Shown piece by piece: positions 1 to 9,623 of a DNA stretch of 64,000 nt. The notes under the pieces are model-generated. The model worked only from the letters and a program-made list of their open reading frames with translations. It had not been told where the DNA came from and did not search any database. The translations under genes were made by a program, and so were the position numbers. Position 1 is the first letter of the stretch; every line of letters begins with the position of its first letter. The DNA comes from Marinobacter salinisoli (GTDB lineage Bacteria > Pseudomonadota > Gammaproteobacteria > Pseudomonadales > Oleiphilaceae), in the NCBI RefSeq assembly GCF_017301335.1, contig NZ_CP071247.1, positions 1,116,001 through 1,180,000 on the forward strand, given 5' to 3'.

Positions 1-587
1 ATCATGGTGGCCAGAATCGCACCGTACAGGGTGGTCAACAGGGCGACGGCCATGGCCGGTCCGATGGACTTCGGATCTTCCATATTGGACAGCATCTGCA
101 CCAGGCCGATCAGCGTACCGATCATGCCCATGGCGGGACCCACGTCGGCCAGGGCGGTAAAGACCTTGGCGCCCGACCGGTTGTGTTCCAGGGTCATCAG
201 GCGCTCTTTGTTCAGCACCTGCTTGATGGTGTCGCCGTCCTGGCCATCCACCAGCATTTGCACGCCTTTTTCCAGAAACGGCGAGCCAAAGGTTTTCCCA
301 TCCAGCCCGAGCACGCCCTCCCTGCGGGAGACCTGTGCCACATCCACCAGCTCTTCGATGGCCGCACGGGTGCCAGGCAGCTTGAATTTGAAGGCCCTCG
401 CCGCCGCCCCAAAGGCGCCGAAAAACTGGGCGAAACTGAATTTGGCCAGCACCACGAACAGGCTGCCCGCAATCACGATCAACAGCGACGGCGGATTGAT
501 GAACACGTCGGGCGACACGCCCAGAATGACGGCAGCCGAAATCAGCAGAATGGCGCCAACAAGGCCTATAAGAGTGGCGAAATCCAC
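1..587 (-). CDS. pomA: Flagellar motor stator protein PomA/MotA (partial, 3' end outside window)
   Basis: The protein starts at a GTG codon (585-587) preceded by a GGAGA ribosome site 5 nt away and runs off the left edge, giving about 195 residues. The N-terminus MDFATLIGLVGAILLISAAV is a membrane helix, followed by a second hydrophobic segment, a cytoplasmic stretch and the GPAMGMIGTLIGLVQML segment typical of the third helix of MotA/PomA stators. PomA forms the ion channel of the flagellar motor with PomB and couples sodium or proton flow to torque. The partner pomB would be expected just left of the window. The MDFAT start favours PomA (sodium type) over E. coli MotA; this is inference from resemblance. 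Confidence 0.9.
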   Translation of the reverse strand, partial: MDFATLIGLVGAILLISAAVILGVSPDVFINPPSLLIVIAGSLFVVLAKFSFAQFFGAFGAAARAFKFKLPGTRAAIEELVDVAQVSRREGVLGLDGKTFGSPFLEKGVQMLVDGQDGDTIKQVLNKERLMTLEHNRSGAKVFTALADVGPAMGMIGTLIGLVQMLSNMEDPKSIGPAMAVALLTTLYGAILATM

Positions 588-646
588 GGTCTCTCCGAAA
601 TACAGCTCTGAAAATCAGGAAAGGTTAAGGGGGCGACTGCCGCCAA

Positions 647-1075
647 TCAACTTGGATCGAGTGTCGGTTTGTCGCTTTCTTGTTGCTCGGTATGTTCTTT
701 CCACGCGGCGTAGGCATGCAGGTCAGACTCGAACAGTTTCAGGCACAGCGCCACCACGCCGGCATCGTCAAGGAAGCCAACGCCGAAGACCAGGTCCGGA
801 ATTACATCCAGCGGGTTCAGCACGTACAGCAGTGCCCCGGCCACCGCTGCGATGGTTTTCCACGGCACGCTGCGGTAGTTGCCGTACCAGTAATCCCGGA
901 TCATCGAGAACATCAGCCGGATGTCGGTGCCAAAGCGCTCCAGCCTGCCGCTGTTCTTGACCTTCTCCTCAATCGTTTTCTGCCGGTCCAGCAGGACTTC
1001 CAGATCGTCCCGATTGACCTTGGCGGATTCTTCATTGAGTTGTTTCTCGGCGCTTTTTTGGCTGAACAGTGCCAT
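647..1075 (-). CDS. YkvA family (DUF1232) membrane-associated protein
   Basis: The product is 142 residues, starting at the ATG at 1075 with AGGAT 8 nt upstream; a TTG two codons earlier is less likely. The first 55 residues are charged and probably helical. The middle has a hydrophobic segment (AAVAGALLYVLNPLDVIPDL) carrying the signature of the DUF1232/YkvA family, followed by GFLDDAGVVALCLKL. The family's function is unknown. It stands alone between the stator gene and the DTW gene, all on the minus strand. Confidence 0.85.
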   Translation of the reverse strand: MALFSQKSAEKQLNEESAKVNRDDLEVLLDRQKTIEEKVKNSGRLERFGTDIRLMFSMIRDYWYGNYRSVPWKTIAAVAGALLYVLNPLDVIPDLVFGVGFLDDAGVVALCLKLFESDLHAYAAWKEHTEQQESDKPTLDPS

Positions 1076-1148
1076 GAACAAACATCCTATTTACAGGTTG
1101 ATGCCTCATGATCGCTCAAGCCCGGCCGGTTGCCAACCGGCATTGGCC

Positions 1149-1748
1149 TCAGCGGGGCGGGTAATGATGGCGCAAATGATCGGGTATCTGGGCCAGTTGC
1201 TTGTCGACCAGGGCATCCATGGCCTGGCCAATGGGGGCGCTGTTGGTCGTGGGTTCCACTACCTGAAGCAGGTAGTGCACCGCTTCGGCGGTGGACAGGG
1301 CTTCTGGCCCCGGCGCCTTTCGGATGATGTAGCGAGACCGGGGCGCTTGCTGAAAATGAAACGCCGGCAGCGCCTGCAGCCCGGGGTTGGAGTGCAGTAT
1401 CCGCGCTGCCTTGCGCCAGGTTCCGTCCAGCACAAGCCAGTGCTTGACGTCAGCAAGCTCGGCCTGCTCCAGCGACTGACTGCCGGGCCCGGGGTACAGC
1501 AGCGCGGCGTTCGCTGTTCCGGTAGCGATGTCAAAACCGGCCTGTGCAAACTGCTCCGGGGTTTCGCCTACCACCACGTGAATCCGCTCCAGACACTGCT
1601 GCAGGACGCGCACCGTGCCTTTTGGCCGGTCTACTTCCGTGGGGTGTTGCAGCACGGTGATCGGAGTCTGATTCGACACCCGTTGGCAGTGCGCGCACAC
1701 GCATATGTTGAGGTGCAGGTTGCAATGGGGACATAGGTGACGGGGCAT
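1149..1748 (-). CDS. tapT: DTW-domain tRNA-uridine aminocarboxypropyltransferase
   Basis: The protein has 199 residues. The N-terminus has a zinc-ribbon-like cysteine set (CPHCNLHLNICVCAHC), and near residue 105 lies the family motif LVLDGTWRKA containing D-x-T-W. DTW enzymes transfer the 3-amino-3-carboxypropyl group of S-adenosylmethionine onto a tRNA uridine, giving acp3U; the E. coli member (YfiP/TapT) acts at position 47. Length and motif order fit the family. No strong ribosome site precedes the ATG at 1748, but the cysteine-rich N-terminus supports it. It lies 39 nt downstream of the DUF6231 gene and may be co-transcribed with it and the cryptochrome. Confidence 0.85.
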   Translation of the reverse strand: MPRHLCPHCNLHLNICVCAHCQRVSNQTPITVLQHPTEVDRPKGTVRVLQQCLERIHVVVGETPEQFAQAGFDIATGTANAALLYPGPGSQSLEQAELADVKHWLVLDGTWRKAARILHSNPGLQALPAFHFQQAPRSRYIIRKAPGPEALSTAEAVHYLLQVVEPTTNSAPIGQAMDALVDKQLAQIPDHLRHHYPPR

Positions 1749-1787
1749 GGTGGGGTCAGGGCGTCTCTGTTTCCTGCTGGCAGCGGG

Positions 1788-2285
1788 TCACCACCAGGCT
1801 TTGCCCCACATTTCCGGGTTGGCCCAGTGTTTGGGGTTATTCCATTGCCGCTTGTGATTGTAGTTGTCGAGGTTGTAGGTGTAGAGCGTGACCGTTCCGT
1901 CACGCTGTTCCAGTTCGGTGTGGCGTCGAAATCCCAGGCCGAGGAAGTCCTTGAAGGCCCAATCCGGCGACTCACCGGCCAGCACGGCTATCTGGTGGGT
2001 GCCGTAGTTGCGCAGCTGGCCCAGGAACAGGGCACCTTCGTCGAAGGGCAGATGCTCAAGGGTATCCGAGACCAGCGCCAGGTCATGCACCGAATTCAGC
2101 GGCAGGTCCGAATTGGGATCTTTCGGATCAATGCGTGACATCCGCGTGTTCTTGCTGTGCTGATGCCAGTGTTCGCCCACGGTGTCGGCGGTGGCCCCGC
2201 AGCACAGCAGGGATTCGGGCTGGCAGGTATCGAGAATGCTTGCCAGCACCTGTTGCAACAGAGAATCGTAATTCGGGTTCGTCAT
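1788..2285 (-). CDS. DUF6231 family protein of unknown function
   Basis: A 165-residue protein whose start overlaps the stop of the upstream cryptochrome by 4 nt (ATGA), so the two are translationally coupled. The fold looks like a degenerate class I methyltransferase: ESLLCCGATADTVGEHW near residue 25 occupies the place of a SAM loop, and HDLALVSDTLEHLP near residue 67 resembles the post-motif region, but the glycine-rich GxGxG signature is missing. The C-terminus is rich in Trp and Asn. It resembles the uncharacterised DUF6231 family of pseudomonads and relatives. Function not known. Confidence 0.7.
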   Translation of the reverse strand: MTNPNYDSLLQQVLASILDTCQPESLLCCGATADTVGEHWHQHSKNTRMSRIDPKDPNSDLPLNSVHDLALVSDTLEHLPFDEGALFLGQLRNYGTHQIAVLAGESPDWAFKDFLGLGFRRHTELEQRDGTVTLYTYNLDNYNHKRQWNNPKHWANPEMWGKAWW

Positions 2286-3607
2286 GAAATCGGCCAGTCC
2301 GCTGCGTCCACTGAATACAAGCCCACGGGTTGTTCGGCATGACCGCCCCAGCGCTCAATGAATGTGCCGTGGGGGTCGTACTGGGCGGCCTGTTTGTCGA
2401 GGTTGAAACGCCTCAGGCCCCGCGGGTCCGCGCCAACGCCGGCAAGATACTGCCAGTTGCCGTAATTGCTGGCTACATCATAGTCGATCAGCTGCTGTTC
2501 GAACCAGGCGGCGCCGTAGCGCCAGTCGAGCTCGAGTTCATTGACAAAGCAGCTGGTCACCAGCTGCCTGGCCCGATTGCTCATGTACCCGGTTTCCCGC
2601 AGCTGATTCATGGCGGCGTTCACCAGTGGGTATTCGGTGTTGCCTTCGCACCAGGCTTTGAACCGCTGCGGATAGAAGCTGGCCGGTCGTTGCTTGCGCT
2701 GCACTCCGTCGCGCCGGAACAGGGCCGCGCCGTGTTTCAGGGCATACCAGTAGAAATATTCCCGCCAGAGCAGCTCGAACCACAGCCAATAGGTGGATTC
2801 GTTGCTGGTTTCCTGGCGTTCATAGTCGCAGATGGTTTCGACCACCTCCCGCACGGACAGTGAGCCATTGGCCAGCCAGGGCGAGAATTTCGAGGAATTG
2901 TCCCAGCCATCCAGTTCGTTGCGGGTCTCCTTGTACTGGGCGATGCCATGGGTGGTGAAGGAAAAGCGCTGCAGCTGGGCCAGGCCGGCCTCCTCGCCGC
3001 CGGCAAACCGGCTCGGATGCCGCGGTTCGGCAATGGGCGGGCATTCGCCCCGGTTGTCCTCCGGGAAGCCGGGTGGCGGCGGCAGGGCCGAGTGGGTGCG
3101 AATGCGCAGTAACTCGGAGCAGCGCTCGCCGCTTTTTTCCACCAATTTCCGGAACTGTGAGAAGGTGTCCGGCAGTTCCGCAAGGGTCATGGGCAGTGTG
3201 GACTGGGTAAACAGGCTGAGGGTTTCGAACTGCTGGCACAGGGTGTCGGGCAATCGTTCCTTGATCACCCGCCACTGCTGGGCCTCCCGTGTTCCCGGAA
3301 GCCGGGAGCGGATGACCCGGCCAAGCCTGTGCCGGTGCACCAGGTCCGGAATCACATCCTCCGGGTGGCCACAGGCAATGTGCAGTCGCTGGCCCGCGGG
3401 CCTCAGGCTGCGCTCCAGCGACATCAGGCTCTGCCACAGAAAGCGCCAGCGATGTTCGCCCATCGACAGGCATTGACGCTGACCAGGCTGGAACCAGCGC
3501 GGGTCCACCACGAACACGCAGAGCAACAGATCGGATTTCGCCGCAGCCAGCAGGGCCGCGTTGTCATGCAGGCGCAGATCCCGGGTAAACCAGTAAAGGG
3601 TGTTCAC
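2282..3607 (-). CDS. Cryptochrome/photolyase, DASH type
   Basis: The 441-residue protein begins MNTLYWFTRDLRLHDNAAL, the N-terminal alpha/beta domain motif of photolyases. The C-terminal FAD domain has YWLWFELLWREYFYWYALKHG, TGYMSNRARQLVTSCFVNEL and DYDVASNYGNWQYLAGVGAD, which together are characteristic of the CRY-DASH subgroup. Length matches CRY-DASH without the extra C-terminal tail of CPD photolyases. Family members bind FAD and an antenna folate and repair cyclobutane dimers, mainly in single-stranded DNA. It is the first gene of a short minus-strand run (cryptochrome, DUF6231, DTW) that starts divergently from frmA. Confidence 0.93.
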   Translation of the reverse strand: MNTLYWFTRDLRLHDNAALLAAAKSDLLLCVFVVDPRWFQPGQRQCLSMGEHRWRFLWQSLMSLERSLRPAGQRLHIACGHPEDVIPDLVHRHRLGRVIRSRLPGTREAQQWRVIKERLPDTLCQQFETLSLFTQSTLPMTLAELPDTFSQFRKLVEKSGERCSELLRIRTHSALPPPPGFPEDNRGECPPIAEPRHPSRFAGGEEAGLAQLQRFSFTTHGIAQYKETRNELDGWDNSSKFSPWLANGSLSVREVVETICDYERQETSNESTYWLWFELLWREYFYWYALKHGAALFRRDGVQRKQRPASFYPQRFKAWCEGNTEYPLVNAAMNQLRETGYMSNRARQLVTSCFVNELELDWRYGAAWFEQQLIDYDVASNYGNWQYLAGVGADPRGLRRFNLDKQAAQYDPHGTFIERWGGHAEQPVGLYSVDAADWPIS

Positions 3608-3679
3608 GCAGGCTCCTTGGTCAGGATGTCGAATTCGGTGTGTCTATGTGTTTACGTGAGCTGGCCCTCGAGGGATTAG

Positions 3680-4894
<1,215 letters not shown>

Positions 4895-4917
4895 CGGCGA
4901 AGGAGCCTGACCGGGCC

Positions 4918-5943
4918 TCAGCGGTCGGTCAGCTTGATTTCGATGCGGCGGTTTTTCTGCAGGGCTTCCGGTGAGGTGCCGTCGGCGACCGGGAAATACT
5001 GCCCGAAGCCTGCCGCCACCATGCGGCGGTCGGGCACTCCCTGCTCGGCCAGATAGCGAACCACCGCCACGGCCCGGGCGGTCGACAGTTCCCAGTTGGA
5101 GGGGAATTGCGGTGTGTTGATGGGGATGATATCGGTGTGGCCATCAATGCGCATAATCCAGTCAATGTCGTCCGGGATCGACCGGGCGACATCCAGCAGC
5201 ACCGCGGCCAGCTTATCCAGCTCCTGCTGACCTTCCGGCCCCAGCTGGGCTGACCCGGATGCGAACAGCAGTTCCGAGGGCAGCAGGAAGCGGTCGCCCA
5301 CCACCCGGATGTTTTCGTTGGCGGCCAGGATGTCCCTCAGGCGGCCGAAGAATTCCGACTGGTACTGTTCCAGTTGGTTCACCCGCTCGGCCAGCAAGGT
5401 GTTCAGGCGCTGGCTCACGTCCTCCAGCTCGCTTTCCCGTTCTGCGGTTTCCTCTTCCTGCAGCTTCAGGGCTGCGGTGATCTTCTGCAGCTGCCGCTGC
5501 AACGACACGATCTGATTGGACAGATTCAGGATCAGGGCTTCCTGGCTGGCGGTGAGCTCATTTTTGCCGGCCAGGGTCTCATCCAGACTGGCCAGTCTTT
5601 CGGCCTGCGCCTCGCTCTCGGCGGTTCGTTGCATCAACAGGTTGCGGGTGGCGTCCAGCCGGTCCTGAAGCTGGCTGTTTCTGTTCTGGCTGGCACTGAG
5701 CTGGTCTTCCAGCACGCCGGCGCGATTGCGCTCCAGTCCGAGCAGGGACGAAATCTCGTCCAGGCGCGCGTTCAGTCGGGCGAGCTCGGTATTGCGCTCG
5801 GTCAGGGTCTGGGACAGGAACAGCTGGCTGACCACGTAGATCAGCAGCATGAAAATCACCAGCATCAGCAGTGCCGACAGGGCATCGACATAGCCTGGCC
5901 AGGCATTGATCGCGCTTCTGGCGCGGCGCTTGGAACCGATCAT
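4918..5943 (-). CDS. MotB/OmpA-like peptidoglycan-binding protein with long coiled coil
   Basis: The 341-residue protein has one N-terminal membrane helix (about residues 18-42, PGYVDALSALLMLVIFMLLI), in which the Asp of YVDALS occupies the position of the ion-carrying Asp of MotB/ExbD/TolR. A heptad-rich coiled coil follows (about 45-200), then an OmpA-type domain with MRIDGHTDIIPINTP, NWELSTARAVAVVRYL and KNRRIEIKL. Its ATG overlaps the stop of the MotA-like gene (ATGA), so the two form a coupled pair. The domain plan resembles proton-driven stator pairs such as ZorA/ZorB, but no defence genes are adjacent. Function unassigned; most likely an envelope ion-driven motor complex. Confidence 0.85.
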   Translation of the reverse strand: MIGSKRRARSAINAWPGYVDALSALLMLVIFMLLIYVVSQLFLSQTLTERNTELARLNARLDEISSLLGLERNRAGVLEDQLSASQNRNSQLQDRLDATRNLLMQRTAESEAQAERLASLDETLAGKNELTASQEALILNLSNQIVSLQRQLQKITAALKLQEEETAERESELEDVSQRLNTLLAERVNQLEQYQSEFFGRLRDILAANENIRVVGDRFLLPSELLFASGSAQLGPEGQQELDKLAAVLLDVARSIPDDIDWIMRIDGHTDIIPINTPQFPSNWELSTARAVAVVRYLAEQGVPDRRMVAAGFGQYFPVADGTSPEALQKNRRIEIKLTDR

Positions 5944-6668
5944 GATGGCTGGCTTTCTTCATCCACGATGTCGACGAGGTTGGTAACACCGGTGAGCCAT
6001 TCCTCAAGGCCATCGTAGAAGCGGTTCTGGGCGTGACCGGCCTGGATATCGAGAAAACCCAGAATCAGCGAGCCGCCCAAACCCAGCAACGAGGAACTGA
6101 AGGCCGTGCCCATGCCCTGCAGAGGTGTTTGCAGCCCGGCCTGCAGCTCGGCAAACACTTTGCCGAAATCTTCTTCGCCCATGTTCAGGTTGGTGATGAC
6201 GTCACCCACGGCGTTGATGGTGCCCAGCAGGCCCCAGAAGGTGCCCAGCAGGCCCAGAAAAATCAGCAGGCTGATGAAATACCGGGTGATCTCCCGTTGT
6301 TCGTCCATGCGGGAGTGGATGCCATCCAGCACCGTGCGCAGGGACAGCGTCGACAGCTTGAAGCGATCACGCTTGGATTCCTCGCCCAGTTGCCGCGCCA
6401 GGGGTTTCAGCAGCCGGGGTTCCTGAAGCACCGAAAGGCCGGAATGGCCGGTGCGAAACTGGGAAATCCAGCGAAGTTCGGGGAACAGCACCAGTACCTG
6501 CCGGTAGGTCATGGCAATGCCCACGATCAGCACGCCGACGATCAGCAGGTTGAATACCCAGTTGGCCATGAACGCCGTCATCAGGGGCTTGTGAATGAGT
6601 GCCCCGACCAGCAAAACCACCGCCAGAAACAGCGTCATCCAGAAGAGAGTATGCTTTGGATTACTCAT
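5940..6668 (-). CDS. MotA/TolQ/ExbB-family proton channel protein
   Basis: About 242 residues from the ATG at 6668 (MSNPKHTLFW). In-frame GTG codons at 6674 and 6719 are possible alternative starts, and none has a clear ribosome site. Two N-terminal membrane segments (FLAVVLLVGAL and NLLIVGVLIVGIAMTYRQVL) are followed by a cytoplasmic loop and two more helices: YFISLLIFLGLLGTFWGLLG and GMGTAFSSSLLGLGGSLILG, the latter being the MotA/ExbB signature. It forms a pair with the downstream OmpA-domain protein and probably supplies the pentameric ion channel. The topology, with helices before a long loop, is closer to MotA/ZorA than to TolQ. Confidence 0.83.
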   Translation of the reverse strand: MSNPKHTLFWMTLFLAVVLLVGALIHKPLMTAFMANWVFNLLIVGVLIVGIAMTYRQVLVLFPELRWISQFRTGHSGLSVLQEPRLLKPLARQLGEESKRDRFKLSTLSLRTVLDGIHSRMDEQREITRYFISLLIFLGLLGTFWGLLGTINAVGDVITNLNMGEEDFGKVFAELQAGLQTPLQGMGTAFSSSLLGLGGSLILGFLDIQAGHAQNRFYDGLEEWLTGVTNLVDIVDEESQPS

Positions 6669-6770
6669 GGCCACGGACCGGAGGTTGAGGGTTTTGAGGT
6701 AATCCAAAAAACGTAGCACAGGATGTGCGATGCTGTGGCCAACATTGCCAGGTATTAATTGGAGGGAGTT

Positions 6771-7244
6771 ATGTCGTCAGAACAACCGTTTCGTTTTCGT
6801 TTCAGGGTGCGTTACGGGGAATGCGATGCCCAGGGGGTGGTGTTCAATGCCCGCTACGCCGATTACGTGGACATCGCCGTTAACGAATACATCCGTACCG
6901 TGTTTGGTGATTATCAGCGACTGCTGGATCAGGACCTAGACGTCCAGGTGGTCAGCCTGACGGTGAACTGGAAGGCATCGGCGCGCTTTGACGATGTGCT
7001 GGAAGCCAGGCTTCGCGTCGGTCGCATCGGCAACACGTCGTTCACCCTGCATCTGGAGTTTTACCGCTACGGCGACGACAAATTTATCGCCGACGCGGAC
7101 ATCACTGATGTGCTGGTGCGCTCGTCGAAGATGGAGAAAACCTCCATCCCCGACAACATCCGTGCCCTGCTTGAGGCCGGAGCCCCGGGCGTGCTTATCA
7201 GCCACGCCGGGGAGCAGATTGTTGCCAGTGGTCAGGCGCCCTGA
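6771..7244 (+). CDS. YbgC/FadM-type acyl-CoA thioesterase (4HBT hotdog fold)
   Basis: The start is ATG at 6771, directly after a GGAGGGAG ribosome site at 6761-6768; the product has 157 residues. Near the N-terminus RVRYGECDAQGVVFNARYAD carries the conserved Asp of 4-hydroxybenzoyl-CoA thioesterase-type hotdog enzymes. The later SARFDDVLEARLRVGRIGNT segment fits the hotdog beta sheet. Such proteins hydrolyse short or medium acyl-CoA thioesters; the physiological substrate cannot be told from sequence. Its 3' end overlaps the convergent DJ-1 family gene by 13 nt. Confidence 0.85.
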   Translation: MSSEQPFRFRFRVRYGECDAQGVVFNARYADYVDIAVNEYIRTVFGDYQRLLDQDLDVQVVSLTVNWKASARFDDVLEARLRVGRIGNTSFTLHLEFYRYGDDKFIADADITDVLVRSSKMEKTSIPDNIRALLEAGAPGVLISHAGEQIVASGQAP

Positions 7245-7915
7245 AGCGCCTGAACCACAGCCTTGGCCGTGCCTTCCGAGGAGGGCGGGTTCTGGCCGGT
7301 AATCAGCTTGCCGTCCACCACAATGTGCGGCGTGAAGTCATCACCACGGGAGTAGTTGCCCATTTTCTCCTGCAGCATATCTTCGAGCAGGAAAGGCACC
7401 ACATTGGTGAGTCCTACGGCCTCTTCTTCACTGTTGGCGAAGCCGGTGACGTTACGGCCACCGACGATGTTCTGACCGGGTTTTACTTCCACGTCCCGGA
7501 ATACTGCCGGCGCGTGGCACACTGCACCAATCACCTTGTCCTGCTCGTAGGCTTTCTTGATCAGCGCTACCGAGTCGGCATCGTTGGTCAGATCCCAGAG
7601 TGGGCCGTGGCCACCGGGGTAGAAAATGGCGTCGTAGTCGTTCATGTCCACGTCGCTCAGCTTCTTGGTGCTGGCCAGGGCTTCCTTGGCGTGAGCATCC
7701 TGTTCGAAGCGGCGGGTGGAGTCGGTCAGGGCGTCCTCGGCCTCACTGTTGGGGTCCACCGGGGGCTGGCCGCCTTTGGGGGACGCGAGGGTAATGTCCG
7801 CGCCGGCATCACGGAACACGTAATACGGTGAGGTGAATTCTTCGAGCCAGAAACCGGTTTTGTGCCCGGTATCACCCATTTGCTCGTGGGACGTAAGAAC
7901 CATCAGAATCTTCAT
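7232..7915 (-). CDS. DJ-1/PfpI family protein (Hsp31-like glyoxalase or chaperone)
   Basis: The start is ATG at 7915, preceded by GAAGGAGC; an in-frame start 16 codons upstream has no support. The 227-residue protein contains YDAIFYPGGHGPLWDL and the nucleophile elbow KVIGAVCHAPAVF, where the Cys is the expected catalytic residue, with His next to it. The N-terminal MKILMVLTSHEQMGDTGHKT and the internal FWLEEFTSPYYVF match the Hsp31-like branch, whose members include glutathione-independent glyoxalase III and holdase chaperones. The role of this member, probably carbonyl stress defence, is inferred. Confidence 0.88.
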   Translation of the reverse strand: MKILMVLTSHEQMGDTGHKTGFWLEEFTSPYYVFRDAGADITLASPKGGQPPVDPNSEAEDALTDSTRRFEQDAHAKEALASTKKLSDVDMNDYDAIFYPGGHGPLWDLTNDADSVALIKKAYEQDKVIGAVCHAPAVFRDVEVKPGQNIVGGRNVTGFANSEEEAVGLTNVVPFLLEDMLQEKMGNYSRGDDFTPHIVVDGKLITGQNPPSSEGTAKAVVQALQGA

Positions 7916-8135
7916 GTTCGCTCCTTCACTTTTTGCGGAAGGGTGAGTGTGCTTGCTTCGCAACCGTGACTAACCTTGGTGTGAAGCAGGGTGATTTCAA
8001 CCCTGTGTTACGCAATTGTTGGAATAAACGATCTGTCAGGTAAGCGAAGACTCATAGTGTAGTAGGCTGTGTTGTTGCCGGTGTGAAGGCATCACCTCCA
8101 CCGGCACGCAGGTTTTGACGGCCAGGAAGCTCCCA

Positions 8136-9518
8136 ATGACTCCCGATCAGAATGATTTGTGGTTTCTGCCGCTTGGCGGAACCGGCGAAATCGGCATGAA
8201 TCTCAACCTCTACGGCCATGATGGCCAGTGGCTGATGGTGGATTGCGGCGTGACCTTCCCCAAGCCTGGGCGGGTGGCAGCGGACGGCAGTGTGCATCAC
8301 CGGGGCGAGCCGCCGGTGCAGATGGCCGATCCCGCGTTCATCGCCGACCGGCGCGATCAGTTGTCCGGGCTGGTCATCACCCACGCGCATGAGGACCACG
8401 TCGGCGCGGTGCCCTATCTCTGGCCGCTGCTGCAATGCCCGATTTACACCAGTCGCTTCACCGCGGAAATCCTGCGGCGCAAACTCGGTGAGTTCGACCT
8501 GTTGCACCGGGTGCCCATCATTGAAGTGGATACCGGTGACACCCGCCAGATCGGTCCGTTCAGTGTCCAGTGGCTGGCGCTGACCCACTCCATCCCGGAC
8601 CCCAACGCGCTGATGATCCGAACGCCGGTGGGACGGATCTTCCACAGCGGTGACTGGAAGCTGGATGACCAGCCGCTGGTGGGCCATGGCTATCGCAAAC
8701 AGACCTTCACGGACCTGGCCGACGAGGGCGTCGACGCCATGGTCTGTGATTCCACCAACGCCACGGTGGCCGGGCACTCGGTCTCCGAGGCCGCCTTGCA
8801 CAAAGGGTTGCTGGACGCCGTCAACAGCGCCAGGGGGCGGGTGGTGGTGACCTGCTTCGGCAGTAACATTGCCCGGTTGCATACCCTCGGGATGATCGCC
8901 CGGGAAACCGGCCGTTACATGGGCTTGCTGGGCCGCTCGCTGATCAACATGAGTTCAGCCGCCCGGGCGGCCGGGGTGTGGGACAGCAGCGACCGTCTGA
9001 TCAACCCATCCCATCTGGGTTATTTGCCCCGGGAGGAAGTCCTGGTGGTCGCTACCGGCAGCCAGGGCGAGCCCCGGACCGCGTTGCGTCGGCTCGCCGC
9101 TGGCACCCATCCGGATCTGGAGTTGGAGGCCGGTGATACGGTGATCTTCAGTGCCCGGGCGATACCCGGTAATGAGGAAGCCATCGAAGGACTGATCAGC
9201 CGGCTGCGGGAGCTGGGAGTTCAGGTGATTACCGCCGAGGAGTCGCCGGTACCCATCCATGCCTCTGGCCATCCGGCGCAGGAGGAGTTGCAGGCCATGT
9301 ACCAGTGGGTTCGGCCGAAGATCGCTATTCCCGTGCATGGCGAGGCTGAACACATGGATGTCCATGCCGGTATTGCCAAGGGTTGCGGTGTGCCCAAAGC
9401 ACTGGTGGGCCGCAATGGCGACCTGTTCATGATCCGTCCGGTACCGGGTATGCGCCGGCAGATAGCGGCAACGGGGCGTCTGGGCTGGCTGAAACAGGAG
9501 CTGGTTCGGGTCGAATAG
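8136..9518 (+). CDS. RNase J-like metallo-beta-lactamase-fold hydrolase
   Basis: The ATG at 8136 is preceded by AGGAAG; an upstream TTG at 8115 is unlikely. The product has 460 residues. FLPLGGTGEIGMNLNLYGHD opens the fold, ITHAHEDHVGAVPYLW is the metal-binding H-x-H-x-D-H motif, and HSIPDPNALMIRTPVGRIFHSGDW and the C-terminal PVHASGHPAQEELQAM with IPVHGEAEHMDVH match the beta-CASP region of ribonuclease J. RNase J has 5'-exonuclease and endonuclease activity on RNA. The chain lacks the roughly 100-residue C-terminal domain of Bacillus RNase J, so this short proteobacterial form may have a narrower or different substrate. It appears monocistronic. Confidence 0.87.
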   Translation: MTPDQNDLWFLPLGGTGEIGMNLNLYGHDGQWLMVDCGVTFPKPGRVAADGSVHHRGEPPVQMADPAFIADRRDQLSGLVITHAHEDHVGAVPYLWPLLQCPIYTSRFTAEILRRKLGEFDLLHRVPIIEVDTGDTRQIGPFSVQWLALTHSIPDPNALMIRTPVGRIFHSGDWKLDDQPLVGHGYRKQTFTDLADEGVDAMVCDSTNATVAGHSVSEAALHKGLLDAVNSARGRVVVTCFGSNIARLHTLGMIARETGRYMGLLGRSLINMSSAARAAGVWDSSDRLINPSHLGYLPREEVLVVATGSQGEPRTALRRLAAGTHPDLELEAGDTVIFSARAIPGNEEAIEGLISRLRELGVQVITAEESPVPIHASGHPAQEELQAMYQWVRPKIAIPVHGEAEHMDVHAGIAKGCGVPKALVGRNGDLFMIRPVPGMRRQIAATGRLGWLKQELVRVE

Positions 9519-9623
9519 GGCAACACGTTCAGGGATAGTCGTTCGCTTGCTATCTGGTTAGACTGTCCCTTCATTTGGACCCTGAACCCGAACCGCAAAC
9601 GTTGTAAACGGAGTCAAGCCGAG

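Noticed and set aside
4918..6668. Zorya-type anti-phage defence
   Set aside because: The two genes are stator-like but no ZorC/ZorD or ZorE gene lies next to them; the left neighbour is frmA and the right neighbour is a thioesterase.
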